NCBI GenBank assembly: GCA_002189105.1
Contig: NIOB01000001.1
Location: forward strand, 1,302,001 to 1,366,000
Origin: Saccharibacillus soli
Lineage (GTDB): Bacteria > Bacillota > Bacilli > Paenibacillales > Paenibacillaceae
Length of the DNA stretch: 64,000 nt
Reading direction: 5' to 3'
Shown piece by piece: positions 54,391-64,000 of this stretch. Positions within the stretch are counted from its first letter, which is position 1. Each line of letters opens with the position of its first letter. A model generated the notes under the pieces. The model saw only the letters and a program-made list of their open reading frames with translations, was not told the DNA's origin and did no database searches. A program made the position numbers and the translations under genes.

Positions 54391-54425
54391 CGCGAATATG
54401 CGGGATGCTCCGATAATAACGGAGT
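54391..54425 (+). ncRNA. Hairpin pair closing the array
   Basis: CCGC-gaatat-GCGG and CTCCG-ataataa-CGGAG follow the last repeat. From there to 54735 there is only one further small hairpin (AACCG-ctaaa-CGGTT, 54594-54608) and no convincing gene. Confidence 0.4.
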
Positions 54426-54734
54426 ACGGATGCAAGACCCGGGCAAGTAAAGAAATTCAAGAAATAAATTGAAGAGCAGAAATTCAAGATTTATGTAAGA
54501 AGGCTTCACCCATGCTACAAACGAAATATTGAGGAAACAAAAAGCAAGAAAAGTAAAATAGGTTAAAACGAGTCACACAAAAATTCAGAATCAAACCGCT
54601 AAACGGTTGACGAAAGCTGTGAAGCATACGCCAATCGGCAAGACTGGAACACAAGCAAATTGTTCACCATGTCAAGCATGTGGATTGGATCATCAGGAGG
54701 AACGAAGAAAATTGAATATGGATCATAACGAATA

Positions 54735-54773
54735 GCCCCCCGCAGTCTTGTTAATTCAAGGATGCGGGGGTAT
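54735..54773 (+). terminator. Terminator-like hairpin after the array region
   Basis: CCCCCGCA and TGCGGGGG outer arms with an inner CTTG/CAAG pairing; a weak TATTT tail on the plus strand. Could close the array transcript or the convergent cheW transcript. Confidence 0.5.
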
Positions 54774-54783
54774 TTGTGTGCCG

Positions 54784-55242
54784 TTATACGTCCAGCCCTT
54801 CCTCTTCCAACATTTCCTGCAAATCAAATAACATCACGATACGCTCTGGTGTCTTATACATCCCGGTAAAAAACGACCCCGGTCGCTTGCCACGGCCTCT
54901 CCCATCAGAAATCTGCGGAAGCTGGGCGCCCACCTGAAGAACCTCCGTCACTTCATCCACAATTAGAGCGGTCGTCAGTCTGCCCAATTCCACGACCAGC
55001 ATCCGCTGCTTGGGATCGGGCATCGCCTCTTCAAACCCCAATGCAAATCGAACATCAAATATAGGCATAATCTTGCCACGTACCTTCATCATGCCGCGAA
55101 TCGCCGAATAATAATCCGATACCGGAACCTGCTCCGGCACTGTGACAATCTGAAGGACATGGCTGATCGGCAGTCCATACTCTTCTCCTTCGATCTTAAA
55201 GACAACATACTGCTCGGTATGATCGTGTAGCACTGGCCTCAT
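54784..55242 (-). CDS. CheW-like chemotaxis coupling protein
   Basis: 152 aa, ATG after GGGAGAGGG. A single CheW domain fills the chain: QYVVFKIEGEEYGLPISHVL at the start, the conserved VPVSDYYSAIRGMMKVRGKI with the RG/NLRG-type turn, and ALIVDEVTEVLQV near the end. No response-regulator domain, so not CheV. It would link chemoreceptors to CheA at the membrane. It stands alone, away from other chemotaxis genes. Confidence 0.9.
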   Translation of the reverse strand: MRPVLHDHTEQYVVFKIEGEEYGLPISHVLQIVTVPEQVPVSDYYSAIRGMMKVRGKIMPIFDVRFALGFEEAMPDPKQRMLVVELGRLTTALIVDEVTEVLQVGAQLPQISDGRGRGKRPGSFFTGMYKTPERIVMLFDLQEMLEEEGLDV

Positions 55243-55341
55243 CCCTCTCCCTTATCCTTGCTGGGCACAAACTTCCCTCTTCTCTTTCGATTATCGGAAT
55301 TTAGCTGTCTGCGTTTGAGAGCGAATTGGAGAGGAGAACAC

Positions 55342-55368
55342 GAAAAGCCGCCTCCAAGGGCGGCTTCA
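55342..55368 (-). terminator. Terminator of the rhamnose operon
   Basis: On the minus strand GAAGCCGCC and GGCGGCTTTTC arms form a stem with a short loop and T4. Confidence 0.75.
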
Positions 55369-55411
55369 TCTATCAGAACGGGCATGAAGCTGATAAAAAG
55401 AACGGTTAAAT

Positions 55412-56251
55412 CTAGAGACTCAAGATCCCTGGACGTGGCGTAACGCCAAAAGCAGCCGCCAAATCCGAAAGCTCCCGCTCCGTAATACGCTGTTTGATCT
55501 CATGATGAGCTACCAGCATATAGATCTGAGCCGCCTTCTCGATCGTCTCAATCAGACCAAAAGCTTCATCTACAGTCGTCCCTGTACCAAAGATACCATG
55601 CTGCGGCCAGATCACTGAATGATACTCCTTCATCTTCTCGGCAGTCGCCCGTCCAATCTCACTGGAGCCTGGAACCATCCAGGGGATGATGCCAATTCCA
55701 TCGGGGAATACGACAATACATTCAGTGCACATCTCCCAGAGTGTCTTGGTAAATTTGGCTTCATCCAGGTCATGAATGAAGGTCATGGCCAGCACATGGG
55801 TCGCATGATTGTGAATGACCACACGGTGATCCGGGTCTACTTTTAACCGTTCGATATGACTCATAAAATGTGAAGGCAGCTCACTGGTCGGCTTGGCATC
55901 GTTCTCTAACCCCCACAGCAGTTCCAGCTTGCTTCCGTCAGGGGTCACACGCAGGACACCCAGGTTACCTGCCGGATCTTGAAGCACGTTTTTGAAATAC
56001 TTTCCCGAACCGGTCACAATAAAGTATTTGCCTGCCAGCTCATGAACCGGGAAAGCTGGTTCAATGACACGAATGACCTGGTGAATATCAAGATATTTCG
56101 CCACTTCCTCTTCATCCAGCAGATAACTTACGTTGCCTCCATTGCGTTCATCCCAGCCGTTGCGCCACATGTGCTGAGTAATTTCGGCCATCTCACGAAT
56201 GAAGGGAGTTTCCAGGGCTTTGGTAACTTTATCGGGATTAAGTGTACTCAT
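55412..56251 (-). CDS. rhaD: Rhamnulose-1-phosphate aldolase
   Basis: 279 aa, ATG after AAAGGAG. Class II aldolase (AraD/FucA fold) with zinc histidines in [15 protein letters not shown] and in [30 protein letters not shown] is the RhaD-type N-terminus, and [11 protein letters not shown] the phosphate-binding loop. It splits L-rhamnulose 1-phosphate to dihydroxyacetone phosphate and lactaldehyde. Last gene of rhaB-rhaA-rhaD. Confidence 0.96.
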   Translation of the reverse strand: MSTLNPDKVTKALETPFIREMAEITQHMWRNGWDERNGGNVSYLLDEEEVAKYLDIHQVIRVIEPAFPVHELAGKYFIVTGSGKYFKNVLQDPAGNLGVLRVTPDGSKLELLWGLENDAKPTSELPSHFMSHIERLKVDPDHRVVIHNHATHVLAMTFIHDLDEAKFTKTLWEMCTECIVVFPDGIGIIPWMVPGSSEIGRATAEKMKEYHSVIWPQHGIFGTGTTVDEAFGLIETIEKAAQIYMLVAHHEIKQRITERELSDLAAAFGVTPRPGILSL

Positions 56252-56312
56252 TGAAGTTCTCCTTTTGTTGGGTTTTGAAAAAGGAAATTTGCTGTTCGCT
56301 TCATCCGCTGAT

Positions 56313-57593
56313 TTACTGAAGAACTTCGCTCACCTTGCCGCGCTGCGAGAGGACGTCTTTTTCATACGCCTTCACTTGAGCCAACCAGTCCTCACGAACT
56401 GGAACCCCTGACTGCGCACAGAAGTGATCCCAGATCGCCCCAAACGGATAGGCCTTAAATTCTTCGACCAAGGCCAGACGGGACGTATAATCCTGCTCCA
56501 ATTCAATCTGCTTGAGCTGTTCAATCGGCTCAAGCAGTGCACGCAGCAGTGCCTTCTGGGTACTGCGCACCCCGATGACCCAGGCGGCAATATGATTAAT
56601 GCTGCCATCAAAGAAATCAAGCCCAATATGTGTGCGTGGCAGTAGATCACCGCGAACGAGTTCCCTTGCGATTTCCAGCAGCTCATCGTCCATCGTTACC
56701 ACATGGTCGCTATCCCAACGTACCGGACGACTGACATGCAGGAGCAGCTGATTGGTAAACATGAGGATGGACGACAGCTTGTTGGAGATTACCTCGGTTG
56801 GATGGAAATGTCCGGCATCGAGACAGATCGCTTTGCCACGACTCATCGCATAACCCATGTAGAATTCATGCGAGCCAACTACATAACTCTCCGACCCAAT
56901 GCCAAACAATTTGCTCTCTACCGCATCGATATTGTATCTTTCGTCGATTCTTTCAGCGAAGATCTCATCAAGCGAGTCCCGCAGACGAGCACGCGGCGAC
57001 CAACGATCTACAGGAGTATCCTTGTAGCCATCCGGCATCCAGTGGTTGGTCACACACGGTTGTCCCAATTCACGGCCAAAGGTCTCGGCGATGCGGCGCG
57101 AAGCTTTGCAGTGATCGACCCAGAACTGGCGAATCGCCGGATCTGCACTGCTCAATGTGAATCCGTCTTCGGCCTTGGGATGGGAGAACAGTGTAGGGTT
57201 AAAGTCCAATCCCAGTCCCTTCTCCTTCGCCCAGTCGATCCAGCTCTGGAAGTGACGGGGCTGAAGCTGATCCAGATCCACTTCTTCATCCGTATCTGCA
57301 TAGATGGCGTGAAGATTGACTTTATGCTGACCGGGAATCAGCGACAGTGCCTGATCCAGATCCGCACGAAGTTCATTCGGAGTTGAAGCACGCCCAGGAT
57401 AGCTGCCAGTCACCGCAATTCCACCGCTCAGTGCCTTATCCTTGAACAGAAATCCTTTTACATCGTCGCCCTGCCAGCAGTGCAGGGAAATTTTGATTTT
57501 GGACAGTTTTTTCAGTGCAGCTTCAACGTCAACCCCATGCTTTTCATACAATTTACGGGCTTCCAGATACGCATTGTAAGTGGCTTCGCTCAT
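56313..57593 (-). CDS. rhaA: L-rhamnose isomerase
   Basis: 426 aa from ATG 57593 with AAGGAG 8 nt upstream; a longer reading runs into rhaB and is not used. The RhaA pattern is clear: [15 protein letters not shown] at the start, the catalytic-site segments [20 protein letters not shown] and [20 protein letters not shown], and [20 protein letters not shown] at the end, with metal-binding Glu, Asp and His. Converts L-rhamnose to L-rhamnulose. 16 bp after rhaB. Confidence 0.97.
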   Translation of the reverse strand: MSEATYNAYLEARKLYEKHGVDVEAALKKLSKIKISLHCWQGDDVKGFLFKDKALSGGIAVTGSYPGRASTPNELRADLDQALSLIPGQHKVNLHAIYADTDEEVDLDQLQPRHFQSWIDWAKEKGLGLDFNPTLFSHPKAEDGFTLSSADPAIRQFWVDHCKASRRIAETFGRELGQPCVTNHWMPDGYKDTPVDRWSPRARLRDSLDEIFAERIDERYNIDAVESKLFGIGSESYVVGSHEFYMGYAMSRGKAICLDAGHFHPTEVISNKLSSILMFTNQLLLHVSRPVRWDSDHVVTMDDELLEIARELVRGDLLPRTHIGLDFFDGSINHIAAWVIGVRSTQKALLRALLEPIEQLKQIELEQDYTSRLALVEEFKAYPFGAIWDHFCAQSGVPVREDWLAQVKAYEKDVLSQRGKVSEVLQ

Positions 57594-57609
57594 TGTAATG
57601 TCTCCTTCA

Positions 57610-59100
57610 TTATAAAGTCGCCTTATTATCATTCGGTGTCCATTGGGGATGGGTAAGCATGTGCCAGCGATCCAGCAGATCGGATGCACCGGCAATTGGA
57701 TTCGGGGAGCAGACCTCAGGCGGGAAGGAAGCCGCAAGGGTCTGACGAGCCGCCTCCAGATCGCTTAATTCGCCGGAAGCGATCAGCTGCACCATGATAT
57801 TGCCAATGGCTGTCGCTTCGGACGGTCCCATATGCACCTCCACGTTGAGCAGATCGGCTGTCAGTTGGGAGAGCAGTCGATTGTTGGCCCCTCCGCCGAC
57901 GATATGCAGCACTTCATAACGCTGATTCGTCAGGCGTTCCAACTCCCGCATGGCATCCAGATAAGTCAGCGCCAGACTGTCAAAGATGCACCGAGCCAGA
58001 CGTGCTGGAGTATCGGGAACCGCCTGTCCACTTTCGCGGCAGAAGGCACGAATCTCCTCCGTCATGCTGGAAGGATTGAGAAAACGTTCGTTGTTGCACG
58101 GCACGAGACTGCGAAACGGGGCTTCATGCCTCGCATGTTCAGCAAGCTCTCCGAAGCTGTATGCAGCCCCACTCTCTCGGCGTACCTCCTGAACCATCCA
58201 CAGCCCCATAATATTTTTGAGGAAGCGGAATGTACCATATGCACCCCATTCATTCGTGTAATTCGCTTGATGCTCTGCGGCGCCGCTGCGCGGCTCCTTC
58301 AGCTCGGTTCCAAGCAAAGACCAAGTACCGCTGCTAATATAAGCCCATGGGCGGCCGGTCACGGCGGGAACTCCCACAACAGCAGAAGCGGTATCATGCG
58401 TCGGTGCAGCTACAATGGTGCACTCCGGATATTCACCGCTATCTTCCAGCTCTGCCCTCAAGCCGCCCAATATCGTCCCCGGTTCAGTCAGCTTGGCGAA
58501 TTGTTGGCGCTGAAGTCCCAAAATCTGAAGGAGTTCTCCATCAAACTCCCGAGTAGCGAGGTTCAGCAGCTGTGTTGTGGAAGCATTCGTTACCTCGTTA
58601 ATAAGCTGACCGGTCAATCGATAATACAAATAATCCGCTGCCAGCAGAATCTGCTTGGTCTGCTTCAACTGCTCAGGATCATGTACATACAACTGATACA
58701 GCGTGTTGAAGCTCAGTTCCTGAATCCCCGTCCTGGCATACACGGTAGTACGATCCAGATGCTCTTGGTGGAAACGATCTGCTGCGCCGACAGTTCGACG
58801 ATCCCGGTAAGCATAGACATTATGGATGCGCTGCCCTTGTTCATCCAACAGCACATAATCTACACCCCATGTATCAACTCCCAGCGTGCAGGATCGGATT
58901 CCTGAGGCCTTGGCTTTTTTCAGCCCAACAAGAATCTCTGCAAACAGCTTATCCATGTCCCAATAATCGTGCCCTTCATATTCCATAAAAGCGTTACCAA
59001 AACGATGAAGCTCAGTTAGCTCCAGCTTATTTCCCGCCCAAGATGCGGCTACCAAGCGGCCGCTGGAGGCCCCAATATCGATAGCGATTGCATGTCTCAT
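57610..59100 (-). CDS. rhaB: Rhamnulokinase
   Basis: 496 aa, ATG after CGGAGG. FGGY-family kinase: [16 protein letters not shown] at the N-terminus, catalytic Asp in [21 protein letters not shown] site [16 protein letters not shown] and adenine-binding [20 protein letters not shown]. Phosphorylates L-rhamnulose. First gene of the operon; an inverted repeat upstream is a likely operator. The rhamnose regulator and transporter are not in the window. Confidence 0.97.
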   Translation of the reverse strand: MRHAIAIDIGASSGRLVAASWAGNKLELTELHRFGNAFMEYEGHDYWDMDKLFAEILVGLKKAKASGIRSCTLGVDTWGVDYVLLDEQGQRIHNVYAYRDRRTVGAADRFHQEHLDRTTVYARTGIQELSFNTLYQLYVHDPEQLKQTKQILLAADYLYYRLTGQLINEVTNASTTQLLNLATREFDGELLQILGLQRQQFAKLTEPGTILGGLRAELEDSGEYPECTIVAAPTHDTASAVVGVPAVTGRPWAYISSGTWSLLGTELKEPRSGAAEHQANYTNEWGAYGTFRFLKNIMGLWMVQEVRRESGAAYSFGELAEHARHEAPFRSLVPCNNERFLNPSSMTEEIRAFCRESGQAVPDTPARLARCIFDSLALTYLDAMRELERLTNQRYEVLHIVGGGANNRLLSQLTADLLNVEVHMGPSEATAIGNIMVQLIASGELSDLEAARQTLAASFPPEVCSPNPIAGASDLLDRWHMLTHPQWTPNDNKATL

Positions 59101-59164
59101 CTTTATTCCTCCGCTGCAACCATTCTTTGTTCTCCTTTATCCTACCTGCGTTATTCTTTTCAGT

Positions 59165-59191
59165 CAACATGAAATCAAACATTACATGTTG
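59165..59191. promoter_or_regulatory. Inverted repeat upstream of rhaB
   Basis: CAACATG and CATGTTG are perfect arms separated by 13 bp, 65 bp before the start codon. Likely operator of the rhamnose operon regulator. Confidence 0.5.
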
Positions 59192-59283
59192 TTTTATATT
59201 TGTTTTTTCTGCTTTTCAGCAAAAAAAGGACAGATCCCTTGTAGAATCTGCCCATTTTCTGTGATATGGATCTTCATTCTGTC

Positions 59284-60453
59284 CTATTTTTTACGTTTGG
59301 CAAGGGCCCAGATCAAGGTCCCTACACCAACCACCGCAGCCGCCGATACTGCGGGATGCTTGGAGGCCTTAACGTACAGACTGCCTCCGCGTACGAACCC
59401 TTCGTTGGTTCCTCGTTCGTGCATGCCATATCCTGCCTCATAGAGAGCACTCGACTGCCGAGGATGAGAAGGACGTTCATGCGACTGCTGTCCACGAAAC
59501 ATGATCCATTCAAAGGCTTTGTCGGTTAGGCGGGGAACCAGATTGCCAAACAGCGCTCCTAAGCGAGCCTGTGAACCAACGAACATATCACGTTTGGGAT
59601 GTTCTGCCGTATACAGAATGGCTTCAGCCACCGCTTCCGGCGGATAAATCATCCCGCGATGCACCGGCTGCTTGTCCAGATAACTCTGCGCATGTTCGTT
59701 GTACGGCGTGTCGATGCGTCCAGGATGAATAAGGGTAACGGAGACCGGCGCTTTTTCTTTTTCCAATTCCATTCGCAGATTCTCCGTCCAGCCGTGAACA
59801 GCAAATTTAGCCGACGAGTACGTCGATTGAATCACCACACCACGATCGCCGAAAATGCTGCCGATATTAATGAGCGCTCCTGGCACGCCTCGCTGCTTAA
59901 AATGTCGAACAGCTGTCTTGGAACCATAAACCACGCTCCAATACACGGTATCGAACATTCGGCGCATATCTTCGGTACTTACTTCCATAGCCTGACCGAA
60001 GATCGAGACTCCTGCGTTATTCACCCAGGTATCGAACGTACCAAACTTCTGGATGGCCGTGTCGGCTATGCGCTGCACCTCTTCTTCACTGCCTACATCC
60101 GCTACCACATAGGCCGCATGCTGACCATTGCCTTCCAATTCAGCGACCAACTCCTTGAGCGCTTCTTCATTGCGAGCCGCAGCCACCACTTTCGCACCTG
60201 CTGCCGCAGCCATACGCGCGGTAACGAGGCCGATTCCACTGGAAGCTCCGGTAATCACGATGACCTGCTCATGCAGCGGCTTGAGTACCAGACGTCCAGG
60301 GAACTTGCGTTCAACCTCGGCGGAATCCTCCGAAGGGTGGGGCGTTTTTGGCGTCAAATCGGAGTCAGATGAAGAGGAGACTGCTGGCTGTTCCTCAATG
60401 GGTGCAGTCACATTCAGATTAGGATCTGCCGTTTCGTGTTGTCGAGTATTCAT
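59284..60453 (-). CDS. SDR oxidoreductase with C-terminal membrane helix
   Basis: 389 aa from ATG 60453 with GGAGG 9 nt upstream. Residues 1-55 are a low-complexity Ser/Pro/Glu tail. The short-chain dehydrogenase core has the cofactor motif TGASSGIG (about residue 72), NNAGVS, the catalytic Ser in IGSIFG and the pair Y-x3-K in STYSSAKFAVHGW. A hydrophobic helix near the C-terminus (AVSAAAVVGVGTLIWAL) followed by KRKK suggests a membrane tail anchor. It would act on an alcohol or ketone at the inner membrane face; substrate unknown. Confidence 0.9.
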   Translation of the reverse strand: MNTRQHETADPNLNVTAPIEEQPAVSSSSDSDLTPKTPHPSEDSAEVERKFPGRLVLKPLHEQVIVITGASSGIGLVTARMAAAAGAKVVAAARNEEALKELVAELEGNGQHAAYVVADVGSEEEVQRIADTAIQKFGTFDTWVNNAGVSIFGQAMEVSTEDMRRMFDTVYWSVVYGSKTAVRHFKQRGVPGALINIGSIFGDRGVVIQSTYSSAKFAVHGWTENLRMELEKEKAPVSVTLIHPGRIDTPYNEHAQSYLDKQPVHRGMIYPPEAVAEAILYTAEHPKRDMFVGSQARLGALFGNLVPRLTDKAFEWIMFRGQQSHERPSHPRQSSALYEAGYGMHERGTNEGFVRGGSLYVKASKHPAVSAAAVVGVGTLIWALAKRKK

Positions 60454-60582
60454 GTTATCCTTCCTCCTTTTGCACACATAATTACTCCTCTTTACCCTTC
60501 CCCCTCCGTGCCCAACCTTTTTTTCCTGCCAACCAAGACTTGCAGCTTTTTAAAATATGCGTCTGTGGAGCCACATTTCAGC

Positions 60583-61614
60583 TTACACCTTGAGCGTCTT
60601 CTCTGGCAGTTCCACATAGTGAGACCATAGTTCGACAACCAGGCTTCCCGCAAATGTTCGGCTTACCGCACCTAATGTGCAGGCACGAAGTCTTAATCCA
60701 TGCACTCCAAACGGATGCTCAGGACCGACCGAAATGCCCATCCTTAAACTGCCCTCGAAAGGTCGAGGTTCCGAATCCAAGTCGTCTTTGGAATAAAAGT
60801 GAAGTTGGATATTGTCTTCGGCTTCGTATTCCAGAACAGCGAGTTCTTGACCTTGGGGACAGACATGCTGGATGTTTTCCATATATTGATCTCGAAACTT
60901 CAGCCATTCAGCTGGGTCGATCTGTGGTGGGATAGGTTGTTCAACATGTTTTTGAACTTCTGCCCAAATATCATAGCGGCGCAGCCTGTTGATATAGAAG
61001 GAGCGGTTTTTCTGATGAAAGGAATCATAAAAGGAGTAGCGGTTTTCCTGGGGTACATCTCCAAACTCCAAGAGGATCGGCTCGGTGTGTATCGGCATAC
61101 TGCACATCTGACTATTGAACGTAAACACCATATCCAATTCCCGCTCCAGGTCAAGATCGGGAAAGGGTTCAGAAGAATCCTGTTCGTAACTATAGAGAGC
61201 CAGACGGTTCAGCTCCACGTCCGCAAAGTGAGCAAGATCCATGCCTTTTTCAATGAAGTACTGGAGGTACATATAGGTTTCGTGATCCTGCTCTGTACAA
61301 AAGAAGCCCTGCATCCCACGAAATGTCATGATCTGGTTCTGAATGAGCATCTTGGACACATGATCCTCCTGTTCGCTGAACAGGTCAGGAGCTCTCTTCC
61401 TATTCCGAATAGAATGAGCGTCTTCGCTTGGATCTACCGATGATTCTTCATAATAGGATTCAGGCAAGCTGCGAAGCGTCCAGAGCCTGTGGATCTTATC
61501 CTGTGAGGTGATCGACAGCAGCAGGACATCTGTACCGTTAAGCTGGATCAGACGATTAAGGACGACTTCACGATCAGGAATCAACATCGTATCCTTCAGT
61601 TCTGCAAGTCGCAT
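60583..61614 (-). CDS. Uncharacterised 343-aa protein
   Basis: ATG with GGAGG 5 nt upstream. Soluble, acidic and aromatic-rich, with no signal peptide and no motif I recognise (for example ALYSYEQDSSEPFPDLDLER and IWAEVQKHVEQPIPPQ). A WD-type or enzyme pattern is not visible. It lies between an SDR gene and yebC on the same strand but with 129- and 186-bp gaps, so co-transcription is uncertain. Confidence 0.7.
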   Translation of the reverse strand: MRLAELKDTMLIPDREVVLNRLIQLNGTDVLLLSITSQDKIHRLWTLRSLPESYYEESSVDPSEDAHSIRNRKRAPDLFSEQEDHVSKMLIQNQIMTFRGMQGFFCTEQDHETYMYLQYFIEKGMDLAHFADVELNRLALYSYEQDSSEPFPDLDLERELDMVFTFNSQMCSMPIHTEPILLEFGDVPQENRYSFYDSFHQKNRSFYINRLRRYDIWAEVQKHVEQPIPPQIDPAEWLKFRDQYMENIQHVCPQGQELAVLEYEAEDNIQLHFYSKDDLDSEPRPFEGSLRMGISVGPEHPFGVHGLRLRACTLGAVSRTFAGSLVVELWSHYVELPEKTLKV

Positions 61615-61705
61615 AGTGGCCTCCTCTGGTGTATTCCTTATTTGGCTATACTTAATTTTAATACCGATTTATGACAATCTATTCGGCTCACCAACGAAAA
61701 AAAGA

Positions 61706-61726
61706 CTGCCGAGAAATTCTCGACAG
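61706..61726 (-). terminator. Terminator of yebC
   Basis: CTGCCGAGAA and TTCTCGACAG arms with one mismatch, followed on the minus strand by T7. A second hairpin (AACAGAACCG/CGGCTCTGTT, 61736-61758) lies just before it. Confidence 0.8.
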
Positions 61727-61799
61727 CCCTGGAGGAACAGAACCGACCGGCTCTGTTTCTTATGTTGTTACACCTGCCTGTGGATATACAGCCCGATGT

Positions 61800-62522
61800 T
61801 TATTCCTCGTCGGAATCCACGTTATGATAGACCTGCTGAACGTCTTCAAGATCTTCCAGCGCATCGATCATCTTGTCAAACTGCTTCTCCGCATCGCCAT
61901 CCAGCGAAACGAACGTTTGCGGAAGCATCGTAATCTCCGCCACCGTGAACTCTTCGATGCCGGACGCCCGCAGCGCCTCCTGCACATTGTGGAATTGATC
62001 CGGGTCCGCATAGATAATCACAGCTTCGTCTTCAGCCAAGATGTCGCGTGCATCTACGTCCGCTTCCATCAGCAGCTCAAGCACTTCTTCTTCGCTTTTG
62101 CCTTCCACACCGATTACAGCCGTCTCGTCGAACATGTATGCGACCGATCCGCTGACCCCAAGGTTGCCGCCATTTTTGTTGAAGGCTGCACGCACATCGG
62201 AGGCCGTACGATTGACGTTGTTCGTCAGAGCGTCCACGATCACCATCGAACCGTTCGGGCCAAAGCCTTCATAACGCAGTTCGGTATAGGTTTCGTCGCC
62301 ACTGCCCTTGGCTTTGTCCAGGGCACGGTCGATAATCGCCTTAGGGACGTTATACGTCTTCGCGCGTTCCAGAACGACTTTGAGCGCACGGTTGGATTCC
62401 GGGTCCGGTTCGCCCTTCTTGGCTGCCACATAAATCTCAACGCCGAATTTGGCATAAACCCGACTGGTGTTGGCGTCTTTGGAAGCTTTCTTTTCCTTAA
62501 TGTTATTCCATTTACGACCCAT
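61800..62522 (-). CDS. yebC: YebC/TACO1-family protein
   Basis: 240 aa from ATG 62522, giving the family start [20 protein letters not shown]; a longer upstream reading lacks similarity. The three-domain YebC fold is indicated by [40 protein letters not shown] and [20 protein letters not shown]. Once annotated as transcription factors, members of this family relieve ribosome stalling at difficult sequences such as proline runs. The MGRKWNN start marks the YeeN/YrbC-type branch of Firmicutes. Confidence 0.94.
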   Translation of the reverse strand: MGRKWNNIKEKKASKDANTSRVYAKFGVEIYVAAKKGEPDPESNRALKVVLERAKTYNVPKAIIDRALDKAKGSGDETYTELRYEGFGPNGSMVIVDALTNNVNRTASDVRAAFNKNGGNLGVSGSVAYMFDETAVIGVEGKSEEEVLELLMEADVDARDILAEDEAVIIYADPDQFHNVQEALRASGIEEFTVAEITMLPQTFVSLDGDAEKQFDKMIDALEDLEDVQQVYHNVDSDEE

Positions 62523-62657
62523 ATCTATCCCGCTCGCTTTCCATTTATTGGTTCTGCGCTGAATTTCACACCCATTTATTGTAGCGTGAAAAAGCCACCG
62601 GAACAAGTCTCTATCCGCCTACAGCCTCTGAACTTGCGATGAGAATTTGCAGCCTCG

Positions 62658-63080
62658 TCACACGTCACCGTTTAATTTGTTAAAAGCACGACGTGCACTT
62701 TGCAAAAAAGTCTCCCGCCGCTGCCGTTCTTCCGAACTCAGATCCCCGCGTAGATGGTGTTCCGCCTCACCGATGGCCAGATGCAGACTCTCCTTGAGCG
62801 CTTCGCGTTCCGACTCGTCCAGCAGACCTTTCAGTTTATCGGATACGTTGGGCGTGTAAGGCATGCGATTGTATTCTTCGGCGCTGATTGTCCGTACATC
62901 CAGATACGTATTTTTGACCTCAATAATGGTACTGGGGTTTCGTACGTTTTTGTCCGTCTCGACCACCACGCACTTGTCTACATGATCCGGGTATACATTG
63001 ATAATCTTCTGCCTGATCCCCAGGATGCCGCAGATTCGACTAAATGGAATTCGATGTATTCTGCTGACTTCATCCGACAT
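62658..63080 (-). CDS. Uncharacterised 140-aa protein
   Basis: ATG after GGAGGGAAGG. The N-terminal half looks like a small beta-rich domain (HRIPFSRICGILGIRQKIIN, VVVETDKNVRNPSTIIEVKN) and the C-terminal half is a charged helix (DESEREALKESLHLAIGEAE). No family recognised. Soluble. Adjacent to yebC by 135 bp on the same strand. Confidence 0.65.
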   Translation of the reverse strand: MSDEVSRIHRIPFSRICGILGIRQKIINVYPDHVDKCVVVETDKNVRNPSTIIEVKNTYLDVRTISAEEYNRMPYTPNVSDKLKGLLDESEREALKESLHLAIGEAEHHLRGDLSSEERQRRETFLQSARRAFNKLNGDV

Positions 63081-63172
63081 ACCCTTCCCTCCACTCGTTC
63101 AGTCCTCGACTCATTTCGCTCTCTCCAGCATATCATAAAACGTAAAATTCGCTGCTGACTTCCCGGAATCCG

Positions 63173-63202
63173 TTGACAAAAAGTTAAAATTTCAGATATA
63201 CT
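63173..63202 (+). promoter_or_regulatory. Promoter of the right-edge MFS gene
   Basis: TTGACA (63173-63178) and TATACT (63197-63202) with 18-bp spacing. ATGAAAA and TTTTCAT arms in the leader (63219-63242) form an imperfect palindrome of unknown role. Confidence 0.6.
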
Positions 63203-63264
63203 TGTTTAGACAATCATTTATGAAAATGAGTTTTTGTTTTCATCGCTTACAGGAGGAGTTGCGT

Positions 63265-64000
63265 TTGGAAAAGGAACGATTATGGAATCGGGATTTTTTG
63301 ACCCTGAGTTTTAGCAGTTTTTTTATCTTTATTAATTTCTATATTTTAGCCGTAACGCTGCCTGAATATGCGATGCTTCATCTGCATGGTCATGCGAATG
63401 GCATCGGATTGGTTACCACTGTCTTTGTCGTGGCTGCCGTGATCTTCAGACCGCTTACCGGCAAATGGCTGGACGAGCTGAATCGCAAGAAACTGCTGGT
63501 CTTTTCGGTCATCATGTTTGCGGCATGCAGCTTCCTCTATTTGTGGGTACCGACCTATTCGCTGCTGCTTGTCCTGCGCTTTGTTCATGGCATCTCCTTC
63601 GGGATCGCAGCGACGACCACTTCCGCCGTTGTGCTGGATGTCATTCCTAGAGAACGCAAGGGCGAAGGTATTGGCTACTTCACCTTGTTTATGAGCCTTG
63701 CGATGGTATTTGGACCGTTCGTGGGACTATCGGTATCATCGAGTGCAGGATATTCCGTGCTGTTCCTGTTCATTGCGGTGTTCGCTCTACTCGCCTGTCT
63801 GTTCGGCGTCATCACACCAATTCCCCCGCATGAACGCAAACCCAGCACACTAGGAAACTGGCACATCCAGCGGTTTATCGAACCCCGCGCCATTCCTGTC
63901 GCGTGCGCAGGATTTCTGATTGCTTTTGCTTATGGAGCGATTTCAACCTTTATCTCCGTCTACGCGGATTCACTGGGATTAAAAAGTATCGCCAGCTACT
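63265..64000 (+). CDS. MFS transporter, cut by the right window edge
   Basis: TTG start at 63265 with GGAGG 8 nt upstream; about 245 codons visible. Starts MEKERLWNRDFLTLSFSSFF with helices following, loop 2-3 motif GKWLDELNRKKLLVFSV (DRxGRK variant) and RFVHGISFGIAATTTSAVVL in helix 4. Resembles YwoG/YfkF-type drug or metabolite exporters. Function not deducible from the part seen. Confidence 0.82.
   Translation, partial: MEKERLWNRDFLTLSFSSFFIFINFYILAVTLPEYAMLHLHGHANGIGLVTTVFVVAAVIFRPLTGKWLDELNRKKLLVFSVIMFAACSFLYLWVPTYSLLLVLRFVHGISFGIAATTTSAVVLDVIPRERKGEGIGYFTLFMSLAMVFGPFVGLSVSSSAGYSVLFLFIAVFALLACLFGVITPIPPHERKPSTLGNWHIQRFIEPRAIPVACAGFLIAFAYGAISTFISVYADSLGLKSIASY

Noticed and set aside
54383-54405. 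GGTACCACCGCG resembles part of a T-box sequence
   Set aside because: The conserved order (GGGTGG-ACCGCG) is not met, there is no specifier stem or downstream tRNA-synthetase or amino-acid gene, and the nearest downstream gene is on the other strand.
53803-54487. Two minus-strand open frames of 95-98 codons inside the array (53803-54099 and 54200-54487)
   Set aside because: No ribosome sites of note, no similarity between them despite the shared repeats, and the structural pairing explains the sequence better.

Overview
The window looks like a chromosomal segment of a Paenibacillaceae-type Firmicute (Paenibacillus or Saccharibacillus-like). This rests on strong AGGAGG-type ribosome sites with frequent GTG/TTG starts, moderately high GC, and the gene families present: Bacillus-type ferredoxin, DUF817, DUF4865, DUF2798, paired YdcZ half-transporters, an ECF sigma/DUF4179 anti-sigma pair and a rhamnose operon. 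No rRNA, tRNA, CRISPR, transposase or intact prophage is visible. The genus is an inference.

Region 1-20 kb. A DsbA/FrnE-like protein (cut by the window edge) is divergent from an HxlR regulator, followed by YitT-type, cupin and DUF817 genes and an ArsR/MFS divergent pair. Between 2.2 and 17.4 kb, four transcription units (cupin; ferredoxin-DUF488; hcp; the Fe-S repair gene scdA) share a Crp/Fnr-type box 31-32 bp from a TATACT/TACAAT -10 element. This points to one regulon for anaerobic growth or nitric-oxide stress. Three TetR units (with an amidohydrolase, an aldehyde dehydrogenase and a DHA2 pump) and an ECF sigma/anti-sigma operon lie among them. The DHA2 pump has a 111-nt folded leader.

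Region 20-35 kb. Small lipoprotein, YjbR, a GntR-ilvD-acetyltransferase cluster, an unusual molybdopterin oxidoreductase with a C-terminal LysM domain and a small partner gene, a secreted YrpD-like protein, a large GH2 glycosidase, an ArsB-type permease and a LysR/DUF4865 divergent pair.

Region 35-47 kb. A decayed Rhs/pre-toxin fragment with its frameshifted downstream (probable immunity) gene; a ROK regulator-MFS operon; MOSC, isochorismatase and MarR/DUF2798 genes; a GNAT-aminotransferase fusion; a NUDIX gene; and a Crp/Fnr-family regulator between two YdcZ half-transporters.

Region 47-64 kb. DinB and P450 genes, then a light-sensing pair (heme oxygenase and bacteriophytochrome with PAS and a degenerate GGDEF). 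Next is a 1.5-kb stretch with no convincing protein gene. It holds five imperfect tandem copies of a structured element whose stems are kept by compensatory and G-U changes; this is the most novel item in the window. CheW, the rhamnose operon rhaBAD, an SDR, YebC, two uncharacterised genes and an MFS gene cut by the right edge complete it.
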